The notes beneath the pieces were generated by a model that was not told where the DNA came from, made no database searches, and saw nothing but the letters and a program-made list of their open reading frames with translations. Of a stretch of DNA of 64,000 bases, positions 1-8,922 are shown piece by piece. How positions within the stretch are numbered: position 1 is the stretch's first letter; each line of letters starts with the position of its first letter. The position numbers and the translations under genes were made by a program. The stretch covers positions 1 to 64,000 of the forward strand of contig NZ_JACMYK010000025.1 of the NCBI RefSeq assembly GCF_020889785.1, read 5' to 3'. This DNA is from Bradyrhizobium acaciae. GTDB taxonomy: Bacteria > Pseudomonadota > Alphaproteobacteria > Rhizobiales > Xanthobacteraceae.

Positions 1-947
1 CGGCCGAGCCGGCTGCGCCACCGGCGGCAGGGCAGGCCTCTCCATCGGCCGAGAAATCTGCTGCGCCTCCTGCGGAGGCCCCCGCGGCACCTGTCGAGAA
101 GCCCGCGGCGGCAACCGACAAGCCCGCGGATGATGCGCGTGAGAGCGACACCCGCGAGGCGATGTGCCTGATGATCGAGTCGGCGGCGCGGGCGAACGAT
201 CTGCCGCTCGAGTTCTTCGCGCGCGTGATCTGGCAGGAGAGCCGCTTCCAGGCCGATGCGGTCGGTCCCATGACCCGGAGCGGCCAGCGTGCGCAGGGCA
301 TCGCGCAGTTCATGCCGGGCACCGCAAACGAGCGCGGGTTGCTCGATCCGCTCGATCCGGTGCAGGCGCTGCCGAAGTCGGCGGAATTCCTCAGCGAGCT
401 GCGCAACCAGTTCGGCAATCTCGGCCTTGCGGCCGCCGCCTACAATGCCGGCCCGCGCCGGATCCAGGACTGGCTCGCCGGCTCCGGATACATGCCGCAG
501 GAGACGCGCAACTACGTCTCCGCCATCACCGGCTCCAGCGTCGACGACTGGGCTGCTGCCGCCCGCAACAAGGGCAAGATGCCGGAGCGTCCGCCGACCA
601 AGAGCTGCCGCGAGCTGATGGCGCTGTTGAAGCGCGCGCCCAATCCGTTCGTGGCCGGGCTCGAACAGCACATCACGCTGTCGGCGGCCAAGGTGTGGGG
701 CGTGCAGCTCGCCGCCGGCTTCAGCCGCGACAAGGCGCTGGCGATGTATGCCCGCGCCATGAAGCGGTTGTCGAACGTGATCGGCGATCAGGATCCGAGC
801 CTGCTCGGCTCACGGCTGCGCAGCCGCGGCAGCGCGACGTTCTACCAGGTGCGCATCGGCGCCGACACGCGCCCCGAAGCCGACGGCCTGTGCAGCCGCA
901 TCCGCAAGGCGGGCGGCGCGTGCTTCGTGCTGAAGAACCGGGCGTGA
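1..947 (+). CDS. Lytic transglycosylase (SLT domain) with C-terminal SPOR-like segment, 5' truncated
   Basis: The reading frame is open from base 3, so the real start lies before the window; the first ATG at 162 is internal. The visible part begins with about 45 Ala/Pro/Glu/Lys-rich residues, a likely periplasmic linker. A soluble lytic transglycosylase domain follows, with the catalytic Glu in IWQESRF, the QGIAQFMPGTA block and the AYNAGPRRI block. The last 45 residues (FYQVRIGADT...ACFVLKNR) resemble a SPOR peptidoglycan-binding repeat. By family it would cleave the MurNAc-GlcNAc bond of peptidoglycan in the periplasm. Domain identity is clear; substrate and role are inferred from the family. 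Confidence 0.88.
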   Translation, partial: AEPAAPPAAGQASPSAEKSAAPPAEAPAAPVEKPAAATDKPADDARESDTREAMCLMIESAARANDLPLEFFARVIWQESRFQADAVGPMTRSGQRAQGIAQFMPGTANERGLLDPLDPVQALPKSAEFLSELRNQFGNLGLAAAAYNAGPRRIQDWLAGSGYMPQETRNYVSAITGSSVDDWAAAARNKGKMPERPPTKSCRELMALLKRAPNPFVAGLEQHITLSAAKVWGVQLAAGFSRDKALAMYARAMKRLSNVIGDQDPSLLGSRLRSRGSATFYQVRIGADTRPEADGLCSRIRKAGGACFVLKNRA

Positions 948-955
948 TCTCTCCG

Positions 956-1044
956 CGTCATTGCGAGCGAAGCGAAGCAATCCATGCTTCCGCGGAACGG
1001 ATAGATAGATGGATTGCTTCGTCGCTACGCTCCTCGCAATGACG
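956..1044. repeat. Palindromic intergenic repeat, type A (GTCATTGCGAG...CTCGCAATGAC)
   Basis: The outer arms CGTCATTGCGAG and CTCGCAATGACG are exact reverse complements, and inner arms AAGCAATCCAT/ATGGATTGCTT are also paired. The element lies between the transglycosylase stop and azlC. A second copy is at 8832-8917. Transcribed, it would fold into a long hairpin. Confidence 0.9.
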
Positions 1045-1141
1045 CTTGGGGCTACTGCATACCGGCCCTGTGCAGCCACTTGCTTGACCCTGCGTTGTCA
1101 GCGCCCTAAGCCGCCGACATTACAAAACCATCCGGCTCCCC

Positions 1142-1894
1142 GTGGCGCTTCCTCCGCTCGATTCTCCGCAATGGCAGACTTCGTTCCGCGCCTTCCTGTG
1201 GGGCGCGCGATCGATCGGCGCGACGGTACTGACCCTCGTGCTGTTTGCGACCTATCTCGGCATCGGCGCGCTGGCGCATGATTCCGGCTTCTCGCTCGGC
1301 TGGACCCTGGCGAGCACCGCGTTCGTGTGGGCGGGGCCCGCGCAGATCATCGTGATCACGACGCTCGGCTCCGGCGCCACCGTGCTGCAATCGGCGATCG
1401 CGGTCACCGTCAGCGCGATCAGGCTGTTTCCGATGGTGGTCTCGGTGTTGCCGTTGATGCGCACCGAACAGACCAAGCGCCGGCATCTGATCCTGGTGGC
1501 GCATCTCACCGCGGTGACGCTGTGGGTCGAATGCTACCGCTTCCTGCCGCAGGTGCCGCGCAACCGGCGGATCGCCTTCATCCACGGGCTCGGCTTGGGG
1601 CTGGTCTCGGTCTGCCTGATCGCCAACACGATCGGCTATGCGCTCGCGGCCAACCTCACCCCGCTACTGGCCGCCGGCATGCTGATGCTGACGCCGCTTG
1701 CGTTTCTGTTCTCCACTGCGCGCAACTGCCGCGAGCTCGCCGACGTCATCGCGCTGGTGCTCGGGCTCTTGCTGTTCCCGCTGGCCGCGATGCTGAACAG
1801 CGGCGTCGATATCCTGGTCAGCGGCGTCGTCGCGGGAACAATCGCCTATGGCGTGCACCGGGCGAGGGCGGGCATCGTGAGGGCGCGCGCGTGA
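1142..1894 (+). CDS. azlC: AzlC family branched-chain amino acid export permease, large subunit
   Basis: A 250-residue hydrophobic protein with several membrane segments. The region FRAFLWGARSIGATVLTLVL through VWAGPAQIIV and SAIRLFPMVV has the layout of AzlC proteins, the large partner of the two-component AzlCD (BrnFE-like) exporter of branched-chain amino acids. The start is GTG with no strong ribosome binding site visible. Its stop overlaps the next gene, azlD, in a GTGA sequence, so the two are probably translationally coupled. The transported substrate is inferred from the family only. Confidence 0.85.
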   Translation: MALPPLDSPQWQTSFRAFLWGARSIGATVLTLVLFATYLGIGALAHDSGFSLGWTLASTAFVWAGPAQIIVITTLGSGATVLQSAIAVTVSAIRLFPMVVSVLPLMRTEQTKRRHLILVAHLTAVTLWVECYRFLPQVPRNRRIAFIHGLGLGLVSVCLIANTIGYALAANLTPLLAAGMLMLTPLAFLFSTARNCRELADVIALVLGLLLFPLAAMLNSGVDILVSGVVAGTIAYGVHRARAGIVRARA

Positions 1895-2235
1895 CCGGCT
1901 TCATCGGAGACTGGCACGCGCTTGCTATCCTGTTCGTGGCGGGCGTCATCCCCAACCAGATCTGGCGCATGCTCGGCCTGTGGTTCGGCGGCGGCATCGA
2001 CGAGAATTCCGAGCTGCTGGTCTGGGTGAGGGCGGTCGCCACCGCGATCCTCGCCGGGATCATTGCGCAGATCGTGGTGCAGCCGCCGGGCGCGCTTGCC
2101 AGCGTGCCGGACTGGCTGCGCTACAGCGCCGTCGCCGCAGGCTTTGCGGCGTTCATGCTGGCGCGGAAATCGATCTTCGCCGGCGTGATCGTGGGCGAGG
2201 TCGTCGTGATTGCGGGCAAATACTGGCTCGGCTGA
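1891..2235 (+). CDS. azlD: AzlD family branched-chain amino acid transport protein, small subunit
   Basis: A 114-residue protein with about four hydrophobic segments, matching the small AzlD partner. I place the start at the GTG that overlaps the azlC stop by four bases (GTGA), which gives the expected AzlD length. A longer in-frame reading exists inside azlC but is a shadow. It should form a membrane complex with AzlC and export branched-chain amino acids; this is family knowledge. Confidence 0.83.
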   Translation: MTGFIGDWHALAILFVAGVIPNQIWRMLGLWFGGGIDENSELLVWVRAVATAILAGIIAQIVVQPPGALASVPDWLRYSAVAAGFAAFMLARKSIFAGVIVGEVVVIAGKYWLG

Positions 2236-2296
2236 TTGCGGCGAGCGCATTATCCGCTACTCTCATTCCCCAAGAACAAAACAATGGGGAAACGGC

Positions 2297-3277
2297 ATGC
2301 AGCGGCGCGCATCATCGCTATTCATTGTTGCTCTGACAGCGTTGCTGACGGTGGCGTTGCCGGTGCACGCCGCCGACTATCCGACGCGACCGATCAAGCT
2401 CATCGTGCCCTATGCCGCGGGCGGACCGACCGACGTGCTGGGCCGCATCGTCGGCGAATATCTCGGGCGCGATCTCAAGCAGGTGGTCGTGGTCGAGAAC
2501 AAGGCCGGCGCGCAGGGCGCGATCGGCGCCGAGGCCGTGGCGCGCTCCGATCCCGACGGCTACACGTTGTTCGTGACGGCGGCCTCGATCTTCGTGCTCA
2601 ATCCGCTGCTCTACAAGAAGCTGCCCTACGATCCGGCGAGGGATTTTCGCCTGCTGTCTGTGATCACGGACGCGCCGATGATCATGGAGGTGAATCCGGC
2701 CGTGCCTGCCAAGACCATCGCGGAGTTCGTCGCCTACGCCAAGACGAATCCCGGCAAGCTCAATTTCGGCTCGGCCGGCACCGGCGGCACGGTTCATCTC
2801 GCCGGCGAAATGTTCAAGCAGATGGCCGGCGTCGAGATGACCCACGTGCCCTACAAGGGCGCCGGACCCGCGCTGCAGGATTTGCTGTCCGGCAACATCC
2901 AGCTGATGTTCGACACGCTCGGCACCGCGCTGCCGCCGGTCAAATCGGGTATGCTGCGCGCACTCGGCGTCAGCTCGACCGAGCGCATTCCAGACTTGCC
3001 CGATCTGCCGACGATTGCCGAGAGCGGCTATCCGGATTATGCGGTCAGCGTCTGGTATGGTATCGCTGCGCCGTCGAAAGTGCCTGACGAGATCGCCGGC
3101 AAGATCAAGGCGAGCCTCGATCGGGCCTTGAACGACGAGGCGTTCCGCGCTTCGCTGGTCAGGATCGGCTTTCCGCCGCTGCGCGCGACGAGCCAGGCGG
3201 AGATCGGCAAATTCGTGGATGCCGATCGCGCGCGGTGGGCGGGCGTGGTCAAGGCGCTGAACATATCGCTGGATTGA
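2297..3277 (+). CDS. Tripartite tricarboxylate transporter substrate-binding protein (TctC/Bug family)
   Basis: A 326-residue protein with an N-terminal signal peptide (MQRRASSLFIVALTALLTVA...VHAADYP). The Bug hallmarks follow: YPTRPIKLIVPYAAGGPTD near the mature N-terminus, NFGSAGTGGTVHLAGE, and the MTHVPYKG block. The ATG at 2297 follows a GGGGAAACGG ribosome binding site; a longer in-frame start at 2210 would bury the signal peptide. Such periplasmic proteins capture carboxylates for TctAB membrane subunits. No tctA or tctB gene is nearby, so it is an orphan, which is common for this expanded family. The ligand is unknown. Confidence 0.9.
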   Translation: MQRRASSLFIVALTALLTVALPVHAADYPTRPIKLIVPYAAGGPTDVLGRIVGEYLGRDLKQVVVVENKAGAQGAIGAEAVARSDPDGYTLFVTAASIFVLNPLLYKKLPYDPARDFRLLSVITDAPMIMEVNPAVPAKTIAEFVAYAKTNPGKLNFGSAGTGGTVHLAGEMFKQMAGVEMTHVPYKGAGPALQDLLSGNIQLMFDTLGTALPPVKSGMLRALGVSSTERIPDLPDLPTIAESGYPDYAVSVWYGIAAPSKVPDEIAGKIKASLDRALNDEAFRASLVRIGFPPLRATSQAEIGKFVDADRARWAGVVKALNISLD

Positions 3278-3280
3278 CAC

Positions 3281-3772
3281 ATGGTACGTGAAATGGAATT
3301 GCGCCAGGGCGAGGTTTCCGTCGACATGCCGTCGGCGCGCGACGCCGGGCTTGTGTTCATCGGCCGCATCCGAACGCCCTGGACCTCACGGCTGGCGACG
3401 CCGCGACAGGGGCGTCATGACGGTCCGGTGTGCCGGCTCGAGATTTTCGAGCCGTGGGTCGCTGCGATCAAGGGCGTCGATTTCTACTCGAATCTCGAGG
3501 TGCTGTACTGGCTGCACCAGTCGCGCCGCGACATCGTGCTGCAAAGCCCGAAGAACAACGGCAACACCCGCGGCACCTTCTCGCTGCGCTCGCCGGTGCG
3601 TCCGAATCCGATCGGCACCTCGATCGTGAAGCTGGTCGGTGTCGAGGGCAACGTCATCCTGGTGCGCGGCCTCGACTGCCTCGACGAGACGCCGCTGATC
3701 GACGTCAAGCCCGACCGCTGCGAGTTCACGCCACTGGCGCCGCCGCAGGCGGGCGATTTCGAGACGGAGTAA
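3281..3772 (+). CDS. trmO: TrmO/TsaA (UPF0066) family tRNA methyltransferase
   Basis: A 163-residue protein of the TsaA/TrmO fold. Family motifs include the N-terminal IGRIRTPW, the GVDFYSNLEVLYWLHQS segment, and RSPVRPNPIGTSIVKL, which is near the SAM site in characterised members. By homology it N6-methylates threonylcarbamoyladenosine-37 in certain tRNAs. The gene starts three bases after the TctC-type gene stops and is probably co-transcribed with it, although the functions seem unrelated. An alternative start is the ATG at 3293. A long palindromic repeat follows directly. Confidence 0.85.
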   Translation: MVREMELRQGEVSVDMPSARDAGLVFIGRIRTPWTSRLATPRQGRHDGPVCRLEIFEPWVAAIKGVDFYSNLEVLYWLHQSRRDIVLQSPKNNGNTRGTFSLRSPVRPNPIGTSIVKLVGVEGNVILVRGLDCLDETPLIDVKPDRCEFTPLAPPQAGDFETE

Positions 3773-3774
3773 GT

Positions 3775-3925
3775 CGTCATTCCCCGGTGCGCAATTGCGC
3801 ACCTGAGGGCGTCGCGTAGCGACGAACCCGGAATCCATCGAACCGCAAGTGCGGTCGCTTGTTAGTTCAATATCTGGGGAGGAATGGATTCCGGGTTCGA
3901 TGCTTCGCATCGCCCCGGAATGACG
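3775..3925. repeat. Palindromic intergenic repeat, type B (GTCATTCCCCGG...CCGGAATGAC)
   Basis: The ends CGTCATTCC/GGAATGACG and the inner arms AACCCGGAATCCATC/GATTCCGGGTT-like blocks (here ATGGATTCCGGGTT) pair with each other, giving a long interrupted palindrome in the convergent gap between trmO and the HIT gene. Related copies lie at 20357-20462, 33170-33295 and, shortened, 27384-27424. Confidence 0.9.
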
Positions 3926-3934
3926 CCGATGGCT

Positions 3935-4360
3935 TCACTTCAACGCCGCGATCAGCTTCGCGGCATTCGCCTCCAGCACCTTGCCGTCTTCCTTGTGGCT
4001 CGCGGGCGGCAGCAGCGCGACGCCATCCTTGCGCGGCATCACGTGCATGTGGAGATGGAAGACGACCTGGCCGCCGGCGGGCTCGTTGAACTGCTGCACG
4101 GTGATGCCGTCGGCCTCGAACGCCTTCATCGATGCAGCGGCGATCTTGTGCGCGGCGCGCGCGACATGGGCGTAGTCGTCGGGCGTGATGTCGAGGATGT
4201 TGCGGGCAGGGGCCTTCGGGATCACCAGCGTATGCCCGGGCGAGCGCGGCATGATGTCGAGGAAAGCGAGCACGTGCTCGTTCTCATAGACCTTGTAGCA
4301 GGGAAACTCGCCGCGCAGGATCTTTGCGAAGGGATTGTTGTTGTCATAGGCGGCGGGCAT
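3935..4360 (-). CDS. HIT (histidine triad) family protein
   Basis: A 141-residue protein of usual length. The nucleotide-binding core includes FAKILRGEFPCYKVYE at the N-terminus, DIMPRSPGHTLVIPK, and the C-terminal triad HLHMHVMPR, which matches HxHxHxx with the nucleophilic central histidine. By family it hydrolyses purine nucleoside phosphoramidates or related adenylates (Hint-like). It points away from the following FemAB-like gene's start and could share its transcript, with a gap of about 54 bases. The physiological substrate is unknown. Confidence 0.92.
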   Translation of the reverse strand: MPAAYDNNNPFAKILRGEFPCYKVYENEHVLAFLDIMPRSPGHTLVIPKAPARNILDITPDDYAHVARAAHKIAAASMKAFEADGITVQQFNEPAGGQVVFHLHMHVMPRKDGVALLPPASHKEDGKVLEANAAKLIAALK

Positions 4361-4414
4361 GGCGGCGGCTCCTCGATTTTTTAGAAGGCTAATGTCCCGG
4401 TCGCGGCTGAAACG

Positions 4415-5665
<1,251 letters not shown>

Positions 5666-5691
5666 CGAGAATGAAGACCGGTGCCTCTTTT

Positions 5692-5737
5692 GAGCATGAT
5701 CTTGCCGGAACAGCTGGCTCCACTTCCGGATCATGCT
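5692..5737. repeat. GAGCATGATC...GATCATGCTC interrupted palindrome
   Basis: Ten-base exact inverted arms GAGCATGATC and GATCATGCTC flank a 26-base spacer. This is the type of small element often seen between genes in Rhizobiales. It lies just upstream of the FemAB-like start and so helps exclude the longer start at 5767. A related but different hairpin (GAGTATGATCC) is at 59010-59035. Confidence 0.75.
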
Positions 5738-5820
5738 CTGCATTCCGCCATCGCCGATGACGACCAACCACTGCCAACATCGTGCGTTGCAGCAGCGAGT
5801 TCAAGACTGCCGGCAACATG

Positions 5821-6573
5821 TCAGGTTCCCGGCACAAACCCCTCGAAGATCATCTGATCGGCGTAACGGGCCGCGCGCGCACGCTGTTCCGCGGTCCGCA
5901 CGGTCCAGGCCAGCAGCGGGCAGCCGAACACGTTGCGGGCGATCCAGGGCGCCGGCGCCGGCAGCTGATTGACCCAGAAGGCAACGAAATGCGGCTCGGT
6001 CCTGAAGCCGTGGCGCAGGTACAGCATGCCGTCGCGCTGCGCCCGTGTCAGCTTGGTCCATGAGCTGTCGTCATAGGTGCGCTGGGCCGTGATGCCGCGC
6101 CGCAAGGCCGGCATGGTCTCGCGCAACGCCAGCACCTGATCGGGATCAAAGGACATGCCGACGACAGGGCCGGAATAGGACGCCAGCACCTCGGCCATCC
6201 GGGCTACCAGCCTGCGGTCGCCGTCGAAATGGCTCTTCACCTCGACCACCAGCGGAACGCGGCCGGCGACCAGCGCACAGAGGTCGCCGAGCGTCATCAT
6301 CTGCTCGGACGTGTTCTTGAACTTGACTGCTTTCAGCTCGGCCGCGGTCTTGGTCGCGAGCAGGCCCGAACCTTCGGTGAGGCGACCGAGCGCATCGTCA
6401 TGATGCACCATCGCCTCGCCATCGGCGGTGAGCTGGATATCGCACTCGATGGCGAAGTTGCCGGCAACCGCAGCGTTGGCCGCGGCCGGCATGTTCTCGA
6501 TGATACCGCGTGCGGCATCATGCAGGCCGCGGTGGGCGACCGGCCGTTTCGTCAGCCAATCAGGGGCGCGCAC
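5821..6573 (-). CDS. Glycerophosphodiester phosphodiesterase
   Basis: A 250-residue GDPD/UgpQ-type TIM barrel without a signal peptide, so probably cytosolic. The catalytic motif is intact: PVAHRGLHD near residue 12 (HRG with the first catalytic His), ENMPAAANAA, and ECDIQLTADGEAMVHHDDAL, which carries the metal-binding Glu and Asp and the second His. By family it hydrolyses glycerophosphodiesters to glycerol-3-phosphate and an alcohol. The start lies two bases after the stop of the upstream ridA gene, indicating an operon. Confidence 0.9.
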   Translation of the reverse strand: MRAPDWLTKRPVAHRGLHDAARGIIENMPAAANAAVAGNFAIECDIQLTADGEAMVHHDDALGRLTEGSGLLATKTAAELKAVKFKNTSEQMMTLGDLCALVAGRVPLVVEVKSHFDGDRRLVARMAEVLASYSGPVVGMSFDPDQVLALRETMPALRRGITAQRTYDDSSWTKLTRAQRDGMLYLRHGFRTEPHFVAFWVNQLPAPAPWIARNVFGCPLLAWTVRTAEQRARAARYADQMIFEGFVPGT

Positions 6574-6575
6574 GA

Positions 6576-7043
6576 TCAGGCGACTTCGAACACGCCTTCG
6601 ACCTCGACCGCGGCGTCCGCGGGCAGCGAGGCAACGCCGACGGTGGTGCGGGCATGCCGGCCCTTGTCGCCGAACGCCGCGACCATCAGGTCGGAGGCGC
6701 CGTTCAGGACCTTCGGTCCGTCGAAGAAATCGGGCGCCGAGTTGATGAAGCCGCCGAGCCGCACCACGCGCACGACCTTGTCGAGATCGCCGAGCGCCGC
6801 CTTGACCTGGGCCAGCAGGTTGATCGCACAGCCTTGCGCCGCGGCGACGCCTTGCTCGAGCGTGACGCCGGCCCCTAACTTGCCCTTGGCGATCAGCTTG
6901 CCTTCGGCGTTGAAGCAGACCTGGCCCGAGACGAACAGCAGGTTTCCGCTGCGGACGAAGGGGACATAGTTTGCGACCGGGGCGGTCGGTTCAGGAAGTG
7001 TGATGCCCTGTGACGCCAGTTTCTGTTCGACGGTACCCGCCAT
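6576..7043 (-). CDS. RidA family protein (YjgF/YER057c/UK114)
   Basis: A 155-residue protein. I choose the ATG at 7043 (MAGTVEQKLASQG), preceded by GGGGAACAAAG; the frame continues upstream to 7271 but that part looks non-coding. Family features are FVRSGNLLFVSGQV, the central GCAINLLAQVKAALGDLDKV helix and the C-terminal block HARTTVGVASLPADAAVEVE, where the Arg is the RidA substrate-binding residue. Canonical RidA deaminates reactive enamine/imine intermediates of amino acid metabolism; this subgroup is longer and its substrate is not established. It forms an operon with the GDPD gene two bases downstream. Confidence 0.87.
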   Translation of the reverse strand: MAGTVEQKLASQGITLPEPTAPVANYVPFVRSGNLLFVSGQVCFNAEGKLIAKGKLGAGVTLEQGVAAAQGCAINLLAQVKAALGDLDKVVRVVRLGGFINSAPDFFDGPKVLNGASDLMVAAFGDKGRHARTTVGVASLPADAAVEVEGVFEVA

Positions 7044-7306
7044 CTTTGTTCCCCAATTGGATTGCACGAAAGCTTGAAACGCGGTCAGGGCCAAGCTTGT
7101 GTCGATTGTTTCGCGCATCGTGCCGCCGGTTGCAAGCGACTGTAAGGGTACGCGGAGTGGCGCCGTGACATGCGGAATCGCACGAAAAATTGCCGAAAAT
7201 GACGGCATTTTTGCTGCGCACATTGCAATTTTGTAAAACCTGCCCCAGTTGCGGCGCAATACCACCGTCACTATTGTGGCGAATCCCTGCCTCCTTGAGG
7301 AAAGCC

Positions 7307-8173
7307 ATGACCTTGCCGTTTGGGAATCCGTCGCGTGCCCTGGTGCTCACGATCGCGGTAGCCGCAGGATCCAGTCTGGTTCATGGGTCCGCCGCCGCTA
7401 CGGCTAGCGGTCCGTTTCTCGCGCATCAGGCGCTGTACGATCTCAGCCTCGTGAAATCGCGCGGCTCCAATTCGGTCAGCGATGCGCGCGGGCGCATCCT
7501 CTACAATTTCTCCGGCAACTCCTGCGAAGGCTACACCTCCGAATTCCGCCAGGTCTCCGAACTCGACAGCGGCGAGGGCAAGGTGACGCTGTCAGATCTG
7601 CGCTCCTCATCCTGGGAGGATGCGTCGGGCAAGAGCTACCGCTTCAAGATCGACACGCGGATGAACGACAGTGAATCGTCTCCGGTCGACGGCATCGCCG
7701 AGCGCGTCGGCGATCATATCACCGTGAAGCTGACCCAGCCGGTGAAGAAGACGTTCAATCTCGACGGCAAGATCGTGTTCCCGACCGAGCAGATCCAGCA
7801 CATCATCGCGGCCGCCCGTGACGGCAAATCGGTGCTCGAGCAGACCGTCTATGACGGCTCCGACAATGGCGAGAAGGTCTACAACACGCTGACGGTGATC
7901 GGCCGGCCGCTCGCAGGCGACCGCGCGCCCTCATCGCCCGATCCGTCGACGGCGAGCGATGCGATGAAAACCATGACGCGCTGGCCGGTGACGGTGAGCT
8001 ATTACGACAGCGATGCGCGGGCGAAGGACGGCGAGCAGACGCCGGTGTATGCGATGTCGTTCGAGCTGTACGAGAACGGCGTCTCCCGCGCGCTGGTGCT
8101 GGATTACAACGATTTCGTGATCTCGGGCGCGCTCGACAAGTTCGACGTCAGGGATTCCAAACCCTGCAAGTGA
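7307..8173 (+). CDS. eipB: EipB-like cell envelope integrity protein (DUF1849)
   Basis: A 288-residue exported protein. The ATG at 7307 follows TTGAGGAAAGCC and gives a signal peptide (ALVLTIAVAAGSSLVHGSAAA). The mature part matches DUF1849, whose founding member EipB is a periplasmic beta-spiral protein needed for envelope integrity in Brucella. Landmarks are LAHQALYDLSL, GRILYNFSGNSCEGYTSEFR and the C-terminal DFVISGALDKFDV. Two cysteines, in GNSCEG and the terminal SKPCK, sit where EipB forms its conserved disulfide. It is transcribed divergently from the ridA-GDPD operon. Confidence 0.85.
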   Translation: MTLPFGNPSRALVLTIAVAAGSSLVHGSAAATASGPFLAHQALYDLSLVKSRGSNSVSDARGRILYNFSGNSCEGYTSEFRQVSELDSGEGKVTLSDLRSSSWEDASGKSYRFKIDTRMNDSESSPVDGIAERVGDHITVKLTQPVKKTFNLDGKIVFPTEQIQHIIAAARDGKSVLEQTVYDGSDNGEKVYNTLTVIGRPLAGDRAPSSPDPSTASDAMKTMTRWPVTVSYYDSDARAKDGEQTPVYAMSFELYENGVSRALVLDYNDFVISGALDKFDVRDSKPCK

Positions 8174-8199
8174 GGGACTGGCGATCGCCACCCACTCGG

Positions 8200-8324
8200 C
8201 GTCGTCCCGGCGAAGGCCGGGACCCATAGCCACCGACGGTGATTATTGGCGCGACGCGGGGGCCAGGGTTTGCTTCAACAACTCGACCCTGTGGTAATGG
8301 GTCCCGGCCTTCGCCGGGACGACG
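8200..8324. repeat. Palindromic repeat, type D, with perfect 28-bp arms
   Basis: The left arm at 8200-8227 (CGTCGTCCCGGCGAAGG...) and the right arm at 8297-8324 are exact reverse complements over 28 bases, around a 69-base centre. The arms are internally palindromic too (CCGGCGAAGGCCGG). It lies between eipB and the second ridA gene and is the most perfect long inverted repeat in the window. Confidence 0.93.
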
Positions 8325-8418
8325 GCGGAGCGAGCCTGCGCACCTTGCCACACTGCTCTGGCCCGAACCACCCGAGACGAGTACGCTTCGCAAAACACGC
8401 GTCTCAGGGAGGCACATC

Positions 8419-8820
8419 ATGAGCAAATCAGACCATCTTCGCCCCAGCGGCCTGCATCACAATCCAGCTTACTCCCACGTCGTAGTCGCCTCGGGCGCGC
8501 GCACCATCTACATTTCCGGACAGGTATCCACCGACGAGGAGGGCCGGGTGGTCGGCGCCGGCGATCTTGCCGCGCAGACGACCCAGGTGATGCAGAACCT
8601 CGGTACGGCGCTGAAGGCGGCCGGCGCGAGCTATTCCAACATCGTCAAGATCACGACCTTCGTCGTCGGCTACAAGCCGGAGCTTCGCCCGATCATCGGC
8701 AAGGCGCGCTCGGCGTTCTTCGAGGGCATGGAGCCGCCGGCCTCTACGCTCGTCGGTGTCACCGCGCTCGCGGCCCCGGAGTGGCTGATCGAGATCGAGG
8801 CGATCGCGGTCGCGGATTAA
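8419..8820 (+). CDS. RidA family protein
   Basis: A 133-residue RidA fold, starting at the ATG at 8419 behind a strong AGGGAGGCACATC site; upstream in-frame codons lie in the repeat. Family motifs are TIYISGQVSTDEEG, TQVMQNLGTALKAAG, IVKITTFVVG and the C-terminal ASTLVGVTALAAPEWLIEIE. The usual substrate-binding Arg before the VGV block is replaced by the sequence PPASTLVGV, so classical enamine/imine deaminase activity is uncertain. It is not closely related to the longer RidA at 6576. Confidence 0.87.
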   Translation: MSKSDHLRPSGLHHNPAYSHVVVASGARTIYISGQVSTDEEGRVVGAGDLAAQTTQVMQNLGTALKAAGASYSNIVKITTFVVGYKPELRPIIGKARSAFFEGMEPPASTLVGVTALAAPEWLIEIEAIAVAD

Positions 8821-8831
8821 GAAGACTCTCT

Positions 8832-8917
8832 CCGTCATTGCGAGAAGCGAAGCGACGAAGCAATCCATAGCGCCGCAAGCGGCAAGGTGGATTGCTTCGC
8901 TGCGCTCGCAATGACGG
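8832..8917. repeat. Palindromic intergenic repeat, type A, second copy
   Basis: CCGTCATTGCGAG and CGCAATGACGG form the ends, with inner AAGCAATCCAT and TGGATTGCTTCG arms. Same family as 956-1044. It occupies almost the whole convergent gap between ridA and dinB and could act as a bidirectional terminator. Confidence 0.9.
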
Positions 8918-8922
8918 AGGCC

